Notes under the pieces: model-generated
What the model was told of the DNA's origin: nothing
What the model saw: only the letters and a program-made list of their open reading frames with translations
Databases searched by the model: none
Shown: one piece after another, positions 1-8,850 of the stretch
Layout: each line of letters opens with the position of its first letter
Position numbering within the stretch: position 1 is the stretch's first letter
Assembly: GCA_016185065.1 (NCBI GenBank)
Contig: JACPOL010000008.1
Location: forward strand, 681,985 to 745,984
Length of the DNA stretch: 64,000 nt
Source of the DNA: Chlamydiales bacterium
Lineage (GTDB): Bacteria; Chlamydiota; Chlamydiia; Chlamydiales; Rhabdochlamydiaceae
Direction of reading: 5' to 3'
Program-made: the position numbers and the translations under genes

Positions 1-699
1 TGGGACTATAACGACATGATGGTCTTTACGGAGAAGCTCTTCGAAGAGATCGCTCTCTCCCTTTTCAACACCACAAAGATCCGCGTGAAGACCCACTCTG
101 GCGACGGAGAGACCGAGATCGACATGAAGACCCCCTGGAAGCGGCTCACGATGAAAGAGAGCATCCGCGTCTATGCAAGTATCGATGTCGATGCGCTCAC
201 TGACGAGCAGCTAAGAGCAGTTTTAAAAGAGAAGGGGTCTGTAGATCCAAAGGTCATTGCGAAAGCAACGCGAGGTCTTCTGATCTCCCACCTCTTCCAA
301 GAGCTTGTTGAGAAGCACCTAATTCAACCCCACCACATCATCGACCATCCGATCGAAACAACGCCTCTCTGTAAATTGCATCGCGATCCGAAAGTGCGCC
401 TGGAAAACGTGGTTGAGCGCTTTGAGACCTTCATCAACGGAAATGAGTTCTGCAACTCCTACAGCGAATTAAACGACCCGGAGCTGCAGCGCCACCTTCT
501 TCTCTCACAAGCCGAAAAGCGGCTTGCTGGAGATGAAGAGGCCCATCCCCTCGATGAGGAGTTTATCGAAGCGATCTGCCAGGGAATGCCACCAAGTGCC
601 GGCGTAGGAATTGGAATGGACAGGCTCGTGATGCTCTTTACCGGAGCCTCCACGATCAAGGAGGTCCTCTTCTTCCCGCTGACTAGACCAGAGGAGTAG
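1..699 (+). CDS. lysS: Lysyl-tRNA synthetase, class II, C-terminal part (5' end outside window)
   Basis: This is the C-terminal half of a cytoplasmic class II lysyl-tRNA synthetase, which charges tRNA-Lys. The reading frame is open from base 1 (WDYNDMM...), so the gene starts before the window; 232 residues are visible. The DYNDMM stretch, the NGNEFCNSYSELNDP segment and class II motif 3 (GVGIGMDRLVMLF, ending about 20 residues before the stop) are characteristic. The C-terminus FFPLTRPEE is the usual LysS ending. The MFS gene starts only 4 bases downstream, and its ribosome-binding sequence GAGGAG lies in the last codons of lysS, so the two are probably co-transcribed. Confidence 0.95.
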   Translation, partial: WDYNDMMVFTEKLFEEIALSLFNTTKIRVKTHSGDGETEIDMKTPWKRLTMKESIRVYASIDVDALTDEQLRAVLKEKGSVDPKVIAKATRGLLISHLFQELVEKHLIQPHHIIDHPIETTPLCKLHRDPKVRLENVVERFETFINGNEFCNSYSELNDPELQRHLLLSQAEKRLAGDEEAHPLDEEFIEAICQGMPPSAGVGIGMDRLVMLFTGASTIKEVLFFPLTRPEE

Positions 700-703
700 A
701 ACG

Positions 704-1954
704 ATGTTTAAGATGTTTAAGTCGCAATCTCGTTTTTGGAGCGCCTGCTTAGGCAACCTGTTTGAACACTACGACACGGCGCTCTTCGGCTTCCTCTCGC
801 CATTTCTCGCTCCCCTCTTCTTTCCCAAGCAGGATCCGATCACGGCGCTTATCCTCACCTACTCTATGATTCCGATGGGGATGCTTGCTCGTCCGATCGG
901 TTCGCTCGTATTCGGTTACATCGGCGACAGATATGGACGCAAAAATGCACTCTTTTTAACTCTGAGCGGCATGGCTGTTGTCTCCGCACTCATCGCTGCA
1001 TGCCCCACCCACGCCCAGGTTGGATTCTTTGCGCCGGCGCTTCTCTGCCTAGGAAGAATTTTGCAGAACTTCCTCGCTGCGGGCGAGACGATGGGAGGCG
1101 CGATCTTCCTTCTTGAGAATACGGAAGAGAAGCACCACGACCTCCTCAGCAGCCTCTACAACGCCTCTACAATCGGCGGAATCCTGCTCGCCTCTGCGGG
1201 CGCTGCACTTCTCAGCTACTACCATGTGATTGAAGGCGGCTGGCGCCTTCTCTATGTTTTTGGATGTATCACAGCCCTCTTCGGCTGCCTCCTGCGCAGA
1301 AATGTCGAGATTCCCAATGCAGCAGAGCCTTCCACACCCTCTATTACGAAGACACTCAAAATTTTCTGGGAGTATCGCAATAGCCTCCTGCTCATTGCAA
1401 TCGTTTCAGGACTCGCTTATGCCAACTATTCGGTTGCGCTTGTAGTGATGAATGGTTTTGTTCCGCTGATCTCCGACCTCACAAAAGAGCAGATGATTGC
1501 GCTCAACACCTCGCTGCTCGTCTTCGACTTTGCGATCCTCCCCTTCTTTGGATGGCTCGCTTCGAAAGTCTCACGGGAGAAGGTGATGATCGGCTCTGCA
1601 CTCGCCATTGCAATTAGTGCGATTCCCCTCTTTCTTCTTCTGAAGGGAGCCACGCTTCTCACTGTAATCGGCGTACGCATCTGCTTTGTTGTCCTGGGCG
1701 TCTCCTTCTTCGCTAGCTTCCACGCCTGGTCGCAGCAGCTCATTCCTCCTGCTCACCGCTACCTTCTGATCTCTTTTGGATATGCACTCGGATCGCAGCT
1801 CTTTGGAGGCCCCACTGCAGCCCTCACTCTCTGGGCATTCAAACAGACAGGCTCAGTCTCCAGTGCCGCCTGGTACTGGATCGCCCTCGCCCTCACCAGC
1901 AGCCTCGGCCTTCTCCTCGCCGCTCGCTCCCGCCAAAAAGCACTTTCAACTTGA
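704..1954 (+). CDS. MFS transporter, metabolite:H+ symporter (ProP-like) type
   Basis: This is a 416-residue inner-membrane permease of the major facilitator superfamily. The N-terminal LGNLFEHYDTALFGF segment, the loop GYIGDRYGRKNALF (the MFS signature between helices 2 and 3) and about twelve hydrophobic segments fit the metabolite:H+ symporter branch, which includes ProP and related osmolyte or organic-acid carriers. The substrate cannot be read from sequence. The start at 704 lies 4 bases after lysS with GAGGAG upstream. The stop codon TGA (1952-1954) lies inside the first bases of a 159-bp repeat, so the repeat forms the 3' end of the transcript and may act as a terminator or stabilising hairpin. 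Confidence 0.85.
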   Translation: MFKMFKSQSRFWSACLGNLFEHYDTALFGFLSPFLAPLFFPKQDPITALILTYSMIPMGMLARPIGSLVFGYIGDRYGRKNALFLTLSGMAVVSALIAACPTHAQVGFFAPALLCLGRILQNFLAAGETMGGAIFLLENTEEKHHDLLSSLYNASTIGGILLASAGAALLSYYHVIEGGWRLLYVFGCITALFGCLLRRNVEIPNAAEPSTPSITKTLKIFWEYRNSLLLIAIVSGLAYANYSVALVVMNGFVPLISDLTKEQMIALNTSLLVFDFAILPFFGWLASKVSREKVMIGSALAIAISAIPLFLLLKGATLLTVIGVRICFVVLGVSFFASFHAWSQQLIPPAHRYLLISFGYALGSQLFGGPTAALTLWAFKQTGSVSSAAWYWIALALTSSLGLLLAARSRQKALST

Positions 1955-2109
1955 AACGATCTTTTTTGGAGTGCGGCGACTCGGCGCCGCTTTTCTCGAG
2001 ATCGACCTGGCGATCTCTCTTTTTAAAAGAAACATCGTCAAGCCGATGTTGAGAAAAAGCGGCGACAAGTCGCACGCACTCCAAAAAAGAAAGAGAATCT
2101 CTTTTCTTC
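1951..2109. repeat. 159-bp cloverleaf-forming repeat, copy 1
   Basis: This stretch is nearly identical to 3909-4067, in the same orientation. The outer arms (about 1960-1996 and 2050-2090) are imperfect inverted repeats starting CTTTTTTGGAGTGCG. Between them sit two further hairpins: GAGATCG...CGATCTC and AACATCG...CGATGTT. As RNA or extruded DNA this would be a three-way junction. A small extra hairpin (AAGAGAATCTCTTTT) follows. It carries the stop codon of the MFS gene and ends 10 bases from the 3' end of the convergent F-box gene. It resembles a non-autonomous mobile element or a REP-type sequence; no transposase is present. Confidence 0.85.
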
Positions 2110-2119
2110 TTACACAGCG

Positions 2120-3763
2120 CTAAGCGGGAAGCCGGACCATCGGGTTATAGCCGAGGAGACTTCTGCAGAGGGTGACGGCCGGCTGGACGGTGTAGTCGAG
2201 CAGGAGGTTAAAGAGTAAGATGGGCAGGTTGAGAAGAAACATGGGAGGCAGGAAGGTGAGGCCCGTAGCTGCAATGCCCACCATCATTGCGATTCCAACG
2301 GGGATTTCTAAAAAAGGTACGCGCTCTATTAATTCGCGCAACGTGTTTTCAATCACATACATCGTATTGAAAAACGGGTCCCCTAACTGGTGCAAGTAAG
2401 GAATAGAGAAGGTATCTCTAAACCAGAGAAAGAAGGGAATCTCAGCCAACTCCTGCGGACGTTTTAGTCCCATAAATAGAGGAAATTCTTCGTCTCCAAT
2501 ATTTACACGACGAGCCGCACGGCCAATTGCTCCCCAGTGAAACTCTCTTAAATGCGACATGATGCCGCTGCAGTGCTGACGAGCCACAGACTCGGGCAGA
2601 ATCGCACGCCTTAGGTTACCATCACGTGTCAGGTTGCGTTCAATTGTTACAGTCGCATTAACCCTGCTTAGCACCTCTGGGATCGACTCAAAATCCGACA
2701 CGCGAATTGTTAACCGTGTGAGATTTGTCAAATTTGCAAGTTCGTCAGGAAGAGTGCGCAGAAGCATATAAGGTGCGGCAAATTCGTTATTTTGCACTAT
2801 TGAGATATCAAGCCGGGTTAGGCCTCTAAATTTTCCTATCTCAGGAGGAAGAGTGGCATAATTGAATAATGGCAAATAGGTGATCTGCTGGAGCTCAGCA
2901 TCATGCGTATTCATCCACTCTCTTATTGATTGGGCGTCCCGTGCTACCTGAGCTGGGAAGATCGCTGGCGAATTTAGTCTTAAGTCATCCCATAGGCGTA
3001 CTAGTGCAAAGTCTTCTTTAGACTCTATTGCGATGCAAGGCCCTTCCTGCTGCACAAATCTCTCTACACTAAATGAGTTTTTGCTGGTCTCTGTGTGGCG
3101 AACAAAATCTGCAAACATCTCCCCATGAACAGAGAGTCTATTTCGTTGACTTAGATGGAGCTCTCTTAAACAAGCAGCACTCTGAGTATGGAGAAGTTCT
3201 GCATCTGGGTCTAGGCGTCCTCGAAATACGTGCTCGGCACGCAGGCGTAAACTCTCCCTACAAACATATCTCTTCATGATTTGCAGAATGGCATCTTTCG
3301 CAGCCTCTCGAGCGGCCTCTGCTTCGACGAGAGTTTGATTGAAGGTGCGATACGCTTCATTCATCTCGCCAAAAAAAATAAGAGTCTTAGGATCAGTATG
3401 AATAAGTCTAGAAAAGAGTCGAGAAAAGAGCTCTGCAAATAATCCCATTTCTACTAGTGAAAACTGGGCTCTAATTAGACTGAAACGTCCTGCTAGCTCA
3501 CCCCGCTGACGCGTGCACGCTTGCTCTTGAGATTCGCCCGCATTGATGAAGCGTCTGCTCTCTCGCACCATCTGCGCCTCATAGTCAGCACCTCTCATGA
3601 GAATCTGCAGGCCCACATCCACCATGGGATATCTGTTGCTATCGCGAAAAGCGCGGCTGACGAGAGAGAGAGACTTCTCCCTGTCGCAGAAGCTCAAGAT
3701 AAGCGGCAGAACACCCTCGGTATCTTCTAGAGGGCGTGGACGAGAAACAGCTCTTAATGCCAT
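2120..3763 (-). CDS. F-box-like / leucine-rich-repeat protein with C-terminal double hydrophobic domain, putative host-directed effector
   Basis: This 547-residue protein has no bacterial housekeeping relative that I recognise. Residues about 11-45 read like an F-box (LPLILSFCDREKSLSLVSRAF), a motif that recruits SCF ubiquitin ligases in eukaryotes. Residues about 300-375 hold two to three leucine-rich-repeat-like units (LTRLDIS, LPDELANLTNLTRLTI). The last 70 residues contain two long hydrophobic stretches with a short turn (FLEIPVGIAMMVGIAATGLTF and the following LLNLPILLFNLLL), as in chlamydial inclusion-membrane proteins. A good ribosome-binding sequence (AGGTGAT) precedes ATG 3763. The upstream region is AT-rich and the gene lies between two direct copies of a 159-bp repeat, which suggests acquisition as a cassette. 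The function is inferred only. Confidence 0.6.
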   Translation of the reverse strand: MALRAVSRPRPLEDTEGVLPLILSFCDREKSLSLVSRAFRDSNRYPMVDVGLQILMRGADYEAQMVRESRRFINAGESQEQACTRQRGELAGRFSLIRAQFSLVEMGLFAELFSRLFSRLIHTDPKTLIFFGEMNEAYRTFNQTLVEAEAAREAAKDAILQIMKRYVCRESLRLRAEHVFRGRLDPDAELLHTQSAACLRELHLSQRNRLSVHGEMFADFVRHTETSKNSFSVERFVQQEGPCIAIESKEDFALVRLWDDLRLNSPAIFPAQVARDAQSIREWMNTHDAELQQITYLPLFNYATLPPEIGKFRGLTRLDISIVQNNEFAAPYMLLRTLPDELANLTNLTRLTIRVSDFESIPEVLSRVNATVTIERNLTRDGNLRRAILPESVARQHCSGIMSHLREFHWGAIGRAARRVNIGDEEFPLFMGLKRPQELAEIPFFLWFRDTFSIPYLHQLGDPFFNTMYVIENTLRELIERVPFLEIPVGIAMMVGIAATGLTFLPPMFLLNLPILLFNLLLDYTVQPAVTLCRSLLGYNPMVRLPA

Positions 3764-3908
3764 AGGGTATCACCTAATATTTTTCTAAGTATTCTACCAC
3801 AACAGCTAATAAAATTTGAATATTCACATCACTAAACAAATGTTTATTATCAAATGCATAATAATTAAATTTTTATTTAATTAGTTATTAGTCCAAAAAA
3901 CTTTAAGA
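3764..3908. other. AT-rich intergenic region upstream of the F-box gene
   Basis: This is very AT-rich DNA with several TAAT/ATTAAT runs and no open frame of note. It presumably holds the promoter of the leftward F-box gene, but no clear -35/-10 pair could be assigned. Base composition differs sharply from the flanking genes. Confidence 0.4.
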
Positions 3909-4067
3909 TTGAAACGATCTTTTTTGGAGTGCGGCGACTCGGCGCCGCTTTTCTCGAGATCGACCTGGCGATCTCTCTTTTTTAAAGAAACATCGTCAAG
4001 CCGATGTTGAGAAAAAGCGGCGACAAGTCGCGCGCACTCCAAAAAAGAAAGAGAGTCTCTTTTCTTC
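3909..4067. repeat. 159-bp cloverleaf-forming repeat, copy 2
   Basis: This second copy has the same orientation as 1951-2109 and differs at only a few positions. It has the same outer inverted arms and the same two inner hairpins. It sits 11 bases beyond the stop codon of the leftward wHTH gene, so it may be that operon's 3' hairpin. The two copies bracket the F-box gene. Confidence 0.85.
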
Positions 4068-4078
4068 GTCTGCACTCT

Positions 4079-4354
4079 TCAGTGGGTGTCGAGGAGCTGT
4101 TCGACGAGGGAGAGGCCATGAGGGGTGAGATAGACGGAGCTCTCTTCGCCTTTGATGACGAAGTTGGCTTGCGCGAGGTGCTTGACGATAGTGTCGATGC
4201 CGTGATCGTTCTGGCCGATTGCTCTGCCGATCTCATAGCGGTCTACTTCCATAAACTGGTCGCCGCGTGCGGTTGCAAGTTTATGGAGCATGACGAGGAA
4301 GAGCTCATCTTTGGTCGTTCCGGATTTACTGCCCTTCTTGGCGTGTTTATTCAT
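4079..4354 (-). CDS. Small winged-helix-like protein of unknown function
   Basis: This 91-residue protein has a basic N-terminus followed by a pattern of short helices and a final beta-hairpin-like segment (DRYEIGRAIGQNDHGIDTIV then VYLTPHGLSLVEQLL). That pattern resembles a MarR/ArsR-type winged helix that could bind DNA or RNA. Its ATG overlaps the cysS stop in an ATGA arrangement (4351-4354), so it is translationally coupled to cysS. No family could be named with confidence. Confidence 0.65.
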   Translation of the reverse strand: MNKHAKKGSKSGTTKDELFLVMLHKLATARGDQFMEVDRYEIGRAIGQNDHGIDTIVKHLAQANFVIKGEESSVYLTPHGLSLVEQLLDTH

Positions 4355-5790
4355 GATGAGAGCTCTCGTTTTTTCTTGAGGCGCGCACCCGCGGGGGTGT
4401 CTTCGATCAGATAGCCTCTAGAGAGAATCTGATCTCTGCACTGATCGGAGAGCGCCCAGTTTTTTGTTTTGCGCGCCTCTTGCCTCTTTTCAAGAAGATC
4501 CTGGAGATCTTTGGGGATCTCCTCGTCTTCGGCTTCAAGCGGCAAGATCGCGAGGACTTGGTTGATACGATGCAGCAGTTTCAGCGACTCCTCGGCGTCT
4601 TTTTTGCTGACCTTATTCTGATCGGCAAGTGCGTTGATCTGCCTCACCATCTCAAAGAGAGCAGCAAGCGCGGATGAGATGTTTAAATCATCTGCAAGCG
4701 ACTGTGTAAACTCGCGCAGCGCGTTCTGCAGAACGAGGTGAACAGCTCCACTCGAAGTAGTATTAGCCTCTTCCAGATGCGCAATCCCCTGCAGGCGGCT
4801 GACGAAGTCTGAGAGCCTCTCCAAAGAGTGCACCATTCCATCCAGTCCCTCGAAAGTGAAGTTGAGAGTGGATCTGTAGTGCGCGTGCAGAAGCATGTAG
4901 CGGATCTCTACGCCTTTGTACCCCTTCTTGATAAGATCGCGCAGCGTGTAGAAGTTGCCCAAGCTCTTAGACATCTTCTTCTGGTCGACAAGGAGGTGCT
5001 CGCAGTGGATCCAGTGGCGCACAAACTGCTTTCCAGAGAAGGCTTCGCACTGGGCGATCTCATTTTCATGGTGGGGAAACATGTTATCAATTCCGCCCAC
5101 GTGAATATCGATCGTCTCACCGAGAATCTTCATCGCCATGGCAGAGCACTCGATATGCCATCCAGGGCGCCCTTTTCCAAGAGAGGTCTCCCAGAAGACC
5201 TCTCCATCTCGTTTTGCGTCGTAGCTCTTCCAGAGAACAAAATCACAGACGCTCTCCTTCTCATACTCATCTGCGCTAAGGCGTTCAGAAGCCCCTGGTT
5301 TGAGGGTAGCTAAATTTAGGTGAGAGAGTCGGCCATAGGTGGGAAAGGTGGAGATCTTGTAGTAGATGCACTCGTCGGGACCGCGGTAGGCGGCGCCACT
5401 TTCAAGGAGCTTTTCGATGATCTCGACCATCTCGGGGATGTAGTCTGTTGCGCGGGGATAGAAGTCCGCCTTCTCAACTTTCAATATCTCTAGATCTTCA
5501 AAAAAAGCTTTAATGTAGGGCTCGGTGAGCTGATTGAGCGTGAGTCCCTTCTCTTTTGCCGTGATGAGTATCTTATCTTCTACATCGGTGATATTCTGGA
5601 CGTGGATGACCTCCATTCCAAAAAATTTTAGACTTCTTTTCAGAAGGTCTTCAAAGACGTAGGTGCGGAAGTTTCCAATATGGGCAAAGTTGTAGACGGT
5701 GGGGCCGCAGGTGTACAACTTAATCGTAGGGCCCACGATGCCCTCTTGCGCCTTCGTCTCTGTATTGTAAATTTTTAGAATAGTATTCAC
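4351..5790 (-). CDS. cysS: Cysteinyl-tRNA synthetase
   Basis: This class I synthetase charges tRNA-Cys in the cytoplasm. The protein has 479 residues, a typical length. The HIGH motif appears as HIGN at residues 37-40 and KMSKS at 272-276. The zinc ligands expected for CysRS are present: Cys28, Cys215, His240 and Glu244. The start is a GTG at 5790, 11 bases after the end of the acyltransferase/ligase gene; no ATG lies near. It is coupled to the downstream wHTH gene by a 4-base overlap. A tRNA-Cys gene occurs elsewhere in this window at 29766. Confidence 0.97.
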   Translation of the reverse strand: MNTILKIYNTETKAQEGIVGPTIKLYTCGPTVYNFAHIGNFRTYVFEDLLKRSLKFFGMEVIHVQNITDVEDKILITAKEKGLTLNQLTEPYIKAFFEDLEILKVEKADFYPRATDYIPEMVEIIEKLLESGAAYRGPDECIYYKISTFPTYGRLSHLNLATLKPGASERLSADEYEKESVCDFVLWKSYDAKRDGEVFWETSLGKGRPGWHIECSAMAMKILGETIDIHVGGIDNMFPHHENEIAQCEAFSGKQFVRHWIHCEHLLVDQKKMSKSLGNFYTLRDLIKKGYKGVEIRYMLLHAHYRSTLNFTFEGLDGMVHSLERLSDFVSRLQGIAHLEEANTTSSGAVHLVLQNALREFTQSLADDLNISSALAALFEMVRQINALADQNKVSKKDAEESLKLLHRINQVLAILPLEAEDEEIPKDLQDLLEKRQEARKTKNWALSDQCRDQILSRGYLIEDTPAGARLKKKRELSS

Positions 5791-5801
5791 GGGTAGAGTC
5801 T

Positions 5802-8486
5802 CTAACTCAGCATTTCATCCAGAAGACGATAGTGTGTTTTACCCGTACCAGTCAAGGGGATCTCCTCTAATTGCCTCACTTCGGCGATTTTAACGAGTTT
5901 TCCAAACCCTCCCTCCTTTAAAGCGCCATTTACAGTCTCTTTATCGATCGTGAAAGTCGCAAAAAGCACGATAGTCGGCTTTTCGCTCTCCCTCTCCCTT
6001 ACTGCAATGGCAAGAGAGGGGCCCTCCCCCTTCTTCGTCCCCCAGCTCTTATCCCGAGCTAGGCGGAGGAGCTCCTCTTCAAGGCCTCCCAAGCTCACCA
6101 TCTCTCCGCCAATTTTGACAAAGCGCTTCAAACGCCCTGAAAGATAGAGATTCCCCTCCCCGTCGACATAGCCGCGGTCTCCAGTGCGGTACCACTCTCT
6201 TCCCTGAATGCTGATAAAAGGAGAAGGTCGCTTGTCGAGGTAGCCCTTAAATACGTTGGGTCCACAGACGCACACCTCCCCCTCTAGCCCGCTTGCCAGC
6301 GGCTCGAGAGTGGTGGCATCAATCACGCATAGCTCCTCTTCAGGAATGGCTCTTCCTACCCCCTTTCTTGGCATGTAGAGATCGCTCATCGTCACAATGG
6401 GGCTGCACTCTGTGATCCCGTACCCCTCTATCATCTCATGGCCAGGCCCGAGGCTTTCGACAAAGTCAAAGAGATCTTGAGAGGCCTTTTCAGCTCCCGT
6501 AACAAAGAGGCGAATCGATGAGAGCTCTTCGGGTTTGCCCGCGCGAAAAAGCGCCTTAATGAAGCTCGGCGCGCAGCAGAACATGGTCGGCTGCCAGTGT
6601 GCGATATCAGATGCCATCCCATGGCTATCAGTGGGATCTGGAGCGTAGACCACTTTCAATCCCGTTAGCAGTGGAAGAAGTCCTGTGACTGAGAAGCCAA
6701 AAGAGTGGAAGGGAGGAAGCACTCCATAAAGAAGGTCTTGAGCATTCAGGTCGACGCGCGAGAAGGCGGCTCTCTGATTGCTGAGCAGATTTCCATGAGA
6801 GAGAGGGACCCCTTTCGGGAGAGACTCTGTTCCACTGGTGAAGAGGATCACCGCTCTCTCCTCTTTCGATCTGTGATCGAGTTTAAGCGCTTTCAGCAGT
6901 TTAGACGCTCTCTTATGCGCAAGCAGAACTCCGCGCATCTTATCCTTCCAAGTGATGGAGAGGCGGATATCTTCCAAAAGCTGTATCTTCTCATCGATCT
7001 TGCCCAGCTCTCCAATCTCCTTTCTTCCCAGAAAGCGCATCGAGCTGATCACTGTTTTTAACTCGGCCATCTCCGCGCTATGGTCCAAAGAGCGCTGTCC
7101 TGCTGTCCAGTTGAGCATCACGGGCGTTTTGCCTGCGAGGTGAGTGGCGAGAATTAAGATGTAGACCGCGGCAGAAGAGGGGAGCAGGATGCCGATATTC
7201 TCTCCTGGCATCTCGCGAATTTTCAGCGAGAGCACAAGCGCTGCTCTCTTCACCTTCTGATATGTGAGTACGCCTGAGAGAGCATCTGCGCAAGCAACCG
7301 ACTTTCCCATCCTATCGCTCATGAGTAGAAATGCCTCAGCGATCGTATCGCCCAGAGGGGCGATCGGCACTGCGCGCACAAGCTCCTGCGGCCAGGCGAT
7401 TCGATCCAGCTGTTCAGACTCTCCCCTCTCCTCTCTTCTTCCTGCGGCCTCTGCAATTAGATCCTCAACCGTCTGAATATCTCCGGGAATCAGATCCACA
7501 ATTCCATACCGTTCGTCGAGTAGCAGGTAGAGCTGCGTTACATCAAGCGAGTCGAGACCCAGGTCGTAGGAGAGGTGCATCGAGCGGTTAATCTCTTCGA
7601 CAGGTCGTCTTGCGATTTTTGCAACTTCGGCAAAGATCTCTCTTTCGAGTTTTGCGGGGATCTGCGCCTCGCCCTGCACCCTCTTCTTCTTTTCAACTGT
7701 GGTGATTGTTGGAAGCTCCTCTTTCCAGAAAGAGTAGGAGACTAGAGAGACAGGCTCGGGTCCCTGATCGGGATAGCGGTTATACCAGTTCTCCAGATAG
7801 CGATTGAAGTCTAAGCGGCTCGCCTTAACTGGTAGATTTTCAGCTGCAAATTCGAATTCCACTTTTACGGTCCGTCTCGGTGTGAAGAAGATCCCATTTT
7901 TCAAGAGGATCTTAATCCCCTCTACTAACTTCTCACCAAAACCAGGGACCTTGCCTGTGAGAGCTCTCGAGAAGGAGCTTCCCCAGAGACCCGTTGTCCG
8001 CACCAGGACAACCTCTGTTTCAGGCGCATCTTTTAACAAGTTGTGGACAAATGAGGCTCCACCCAAAACTTCACTCCCCGTGAGCTTGAGCTTGCCTCCG
8101 GGATAGATCAGAAAGTTCTCTCCCGCCCTTCTCCGCTCATCGATCGTTTTTAATAGCTTGCTTATCTGTTTCGTCTTCCATGAGTTAACCTGCGCATCCA
8201 TCGTCGGAAGCGGAAGCGCTCCAACCAGACGCATGAAGGCGTGAAAACCCTTGAGATAGAAGAAGTGCTCGACCACGAGCGGATGAGGGCGAAAAGGGCG
8301 CCAGAGAAGGAGCATTAGGATGATCGGATCGATCTCAGCCGGATGGTTAGGAAGAAAGAGAACTCCTCCCCCTCCTTTTAATCGCTTCTCCACCTCTTTT
8401 AGCCCAACCACCTGCACGCGGTAGCGCAGCGCGATGCAGCCACGGATGATCCAGCAGAGCAGACCTACTATTCTCTCTTTTGCCAT
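5802..8486 (-). CDS. aas: Three-domain acyltransferase / acyl carrier protein / acyl-ACP synthetase (Aas-type)
   Basis: This is an 894-residue fusion for phospholipid acylation at the membrane. Residues about 1-230 are a PlsC-type lysophospholipid acyltransferase with the HX4D motif (NHPAEIDP, His48 and Asp53). Residues about 280-350 look like an acyl carrier domain, with Ser313 in GLDSLD as the expected phosphopantetheine site. Residues about 380-894 are an AMP-forming ligase with the P-loop-like motif LFTSGTESLPKG (548-559) and the YRTGDRG segment. E. coli Aas has the first and last parts but no carrier domain. The likely role is activation of fatty acids, perhaps host-derived, and their transfer to lysophospholipids, with the carrier handled in cis. 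It heads the cysS operon. Confidence 0.88.
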   Translation of the reverse strand: MAKERIVGLLCWIIRGCIALRYRVQVVGLKEVEKRLKGGGGVLFLPNHPAEIDPIILMLLLWRPFRPHPLVVEHFFYLKGFHAFMRLVGALPLPTMDAQVNSWKTKQISKLLKTIDERRRAGENFLIYPGGKLKLTGSEVLGGASFVHNLLKDAPETEVVLVRTTGLWGSSFSRALTGKVPGFGEKLVEGIKILLKNGIFFTPRRTVKVEFEFAAENLPVKASRLDFNRYLENWYNRYPDQGPEPVSLVSYSFWKEELPTITTVEKKKRVQGEAQIPAKLEREIFAEVAKIARRPVEEINRSMHLSYDLGLDSLDVTQLYLLLDERYGIVDLIPGDIQTVEDLIAEAAGRREERGESEQLDRIAWPQELVRAVPIAPLGDTIAEAFLLMSDRMGKSVACADALSGVLTYQKVKRAALVLSLKIREMPGENIGILLPSSAAVYILILATHLAGKTPVMLNWTAGQRSLDHSAEMAELKTVISSMRFLGRKEIGELGKIDEKIQLLEDIRLSITWKDKMRGVLLAHKRASKLLKALKLDHRSKEERAVILFTSGTESLPKGVPLSHGNLLSNQRAAFSRVDLNAQDLLYGVLPPFHSFGFSVTGLLPLLTGLKVVYAPDPTDSHGMASDIAHWQPTMFCCAPSFIKALFRAGKPEELSSIRLFVTGAEKASQDLFDFVESLGPGHEMIEGYGITECSPIVTMSDLYMPRKGVGRAIPEEELCVIDATTLEPLASGLEGEVCVCGPNVFKGYLDKRPSPFISIQGREWYRTGDRGYVDGEGNLYLSGRLKRFVKIGGEMVSLGGLEEELLRLARDKSWGTKKGEGPSLAIAVRERESEKPTIVLFATFTIDKETVNGALKEGGFGKLVKIAEVRQLEEIPLTGTGKTHYRLLDEMLS

Positions 8487-8574
8487 ATCGATAGATTGCC
8501 CTACTTACAATTTTTTAGAAACTGAGTAAAATAATTAATTGACAATTATCGTTTTTGCCTGAAAGACTGAAGAT

Positions 8575-8850
8575 ATGGGCCGCTCGCAAAAAAAGGATCT
8601 CCCTGAACGCTCTCTCTCCTCTTTTGTCGAGGGGGTCGCTCACCTTTTACGCTCTGAGGTTAGCTCTTTAAAAGACAAGAAGGTCTCTCAGCTCAAGACT
8701 CAAGGCGGTTCTGCCCATAAGATCGAACTGATCGCTGCCCTACTTCGCAAAAAGGCTCATGAATCTCGCTCTAAAAAGAGCAAGCGAAGAGCCTCCTCCC
8801 CCAAACGCCCTGTGAAGCCAGCACCTCGCCGTAAAGCCCCCGCACGTTAA
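8575..8850 (+). CDS. Small basic protein of unknown function
   Basis: This is a 91-residue protein. The first 60 residues form a helix-rich segment (SFVEGVAHLLRSEVSSLKD, then IELIAALLRKKAHES), and the rest is a Lys/Arg/Pro/Ala tail (KRRASSPKRPVKPAPRRKAP). Such tails bind nucleic acid in histone H1-like chlamydial proteins, so a nucleoid or RNA-binding role is possible but not shown. The gene is divergent from the acyltransferase fusion and has a TTGACA at 8539. A long inverted repeat follows immediately after its stop. Confidence 0.6.
   Translation: MGRSQKKDLPERSLSSFVEGVAHLLRSEVSSLKDKKVSQLKTQGGSAHKIELIAALLRKKAHESRSKKSKRRASSPKRPVKPAPRRKAPAR

Noticed and set aside
4004..5313. Rightward open frames opposite cysS and the wHTH gene
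   Set aside because: They are antisense to well-supported genes and carry reversed codon patterns.
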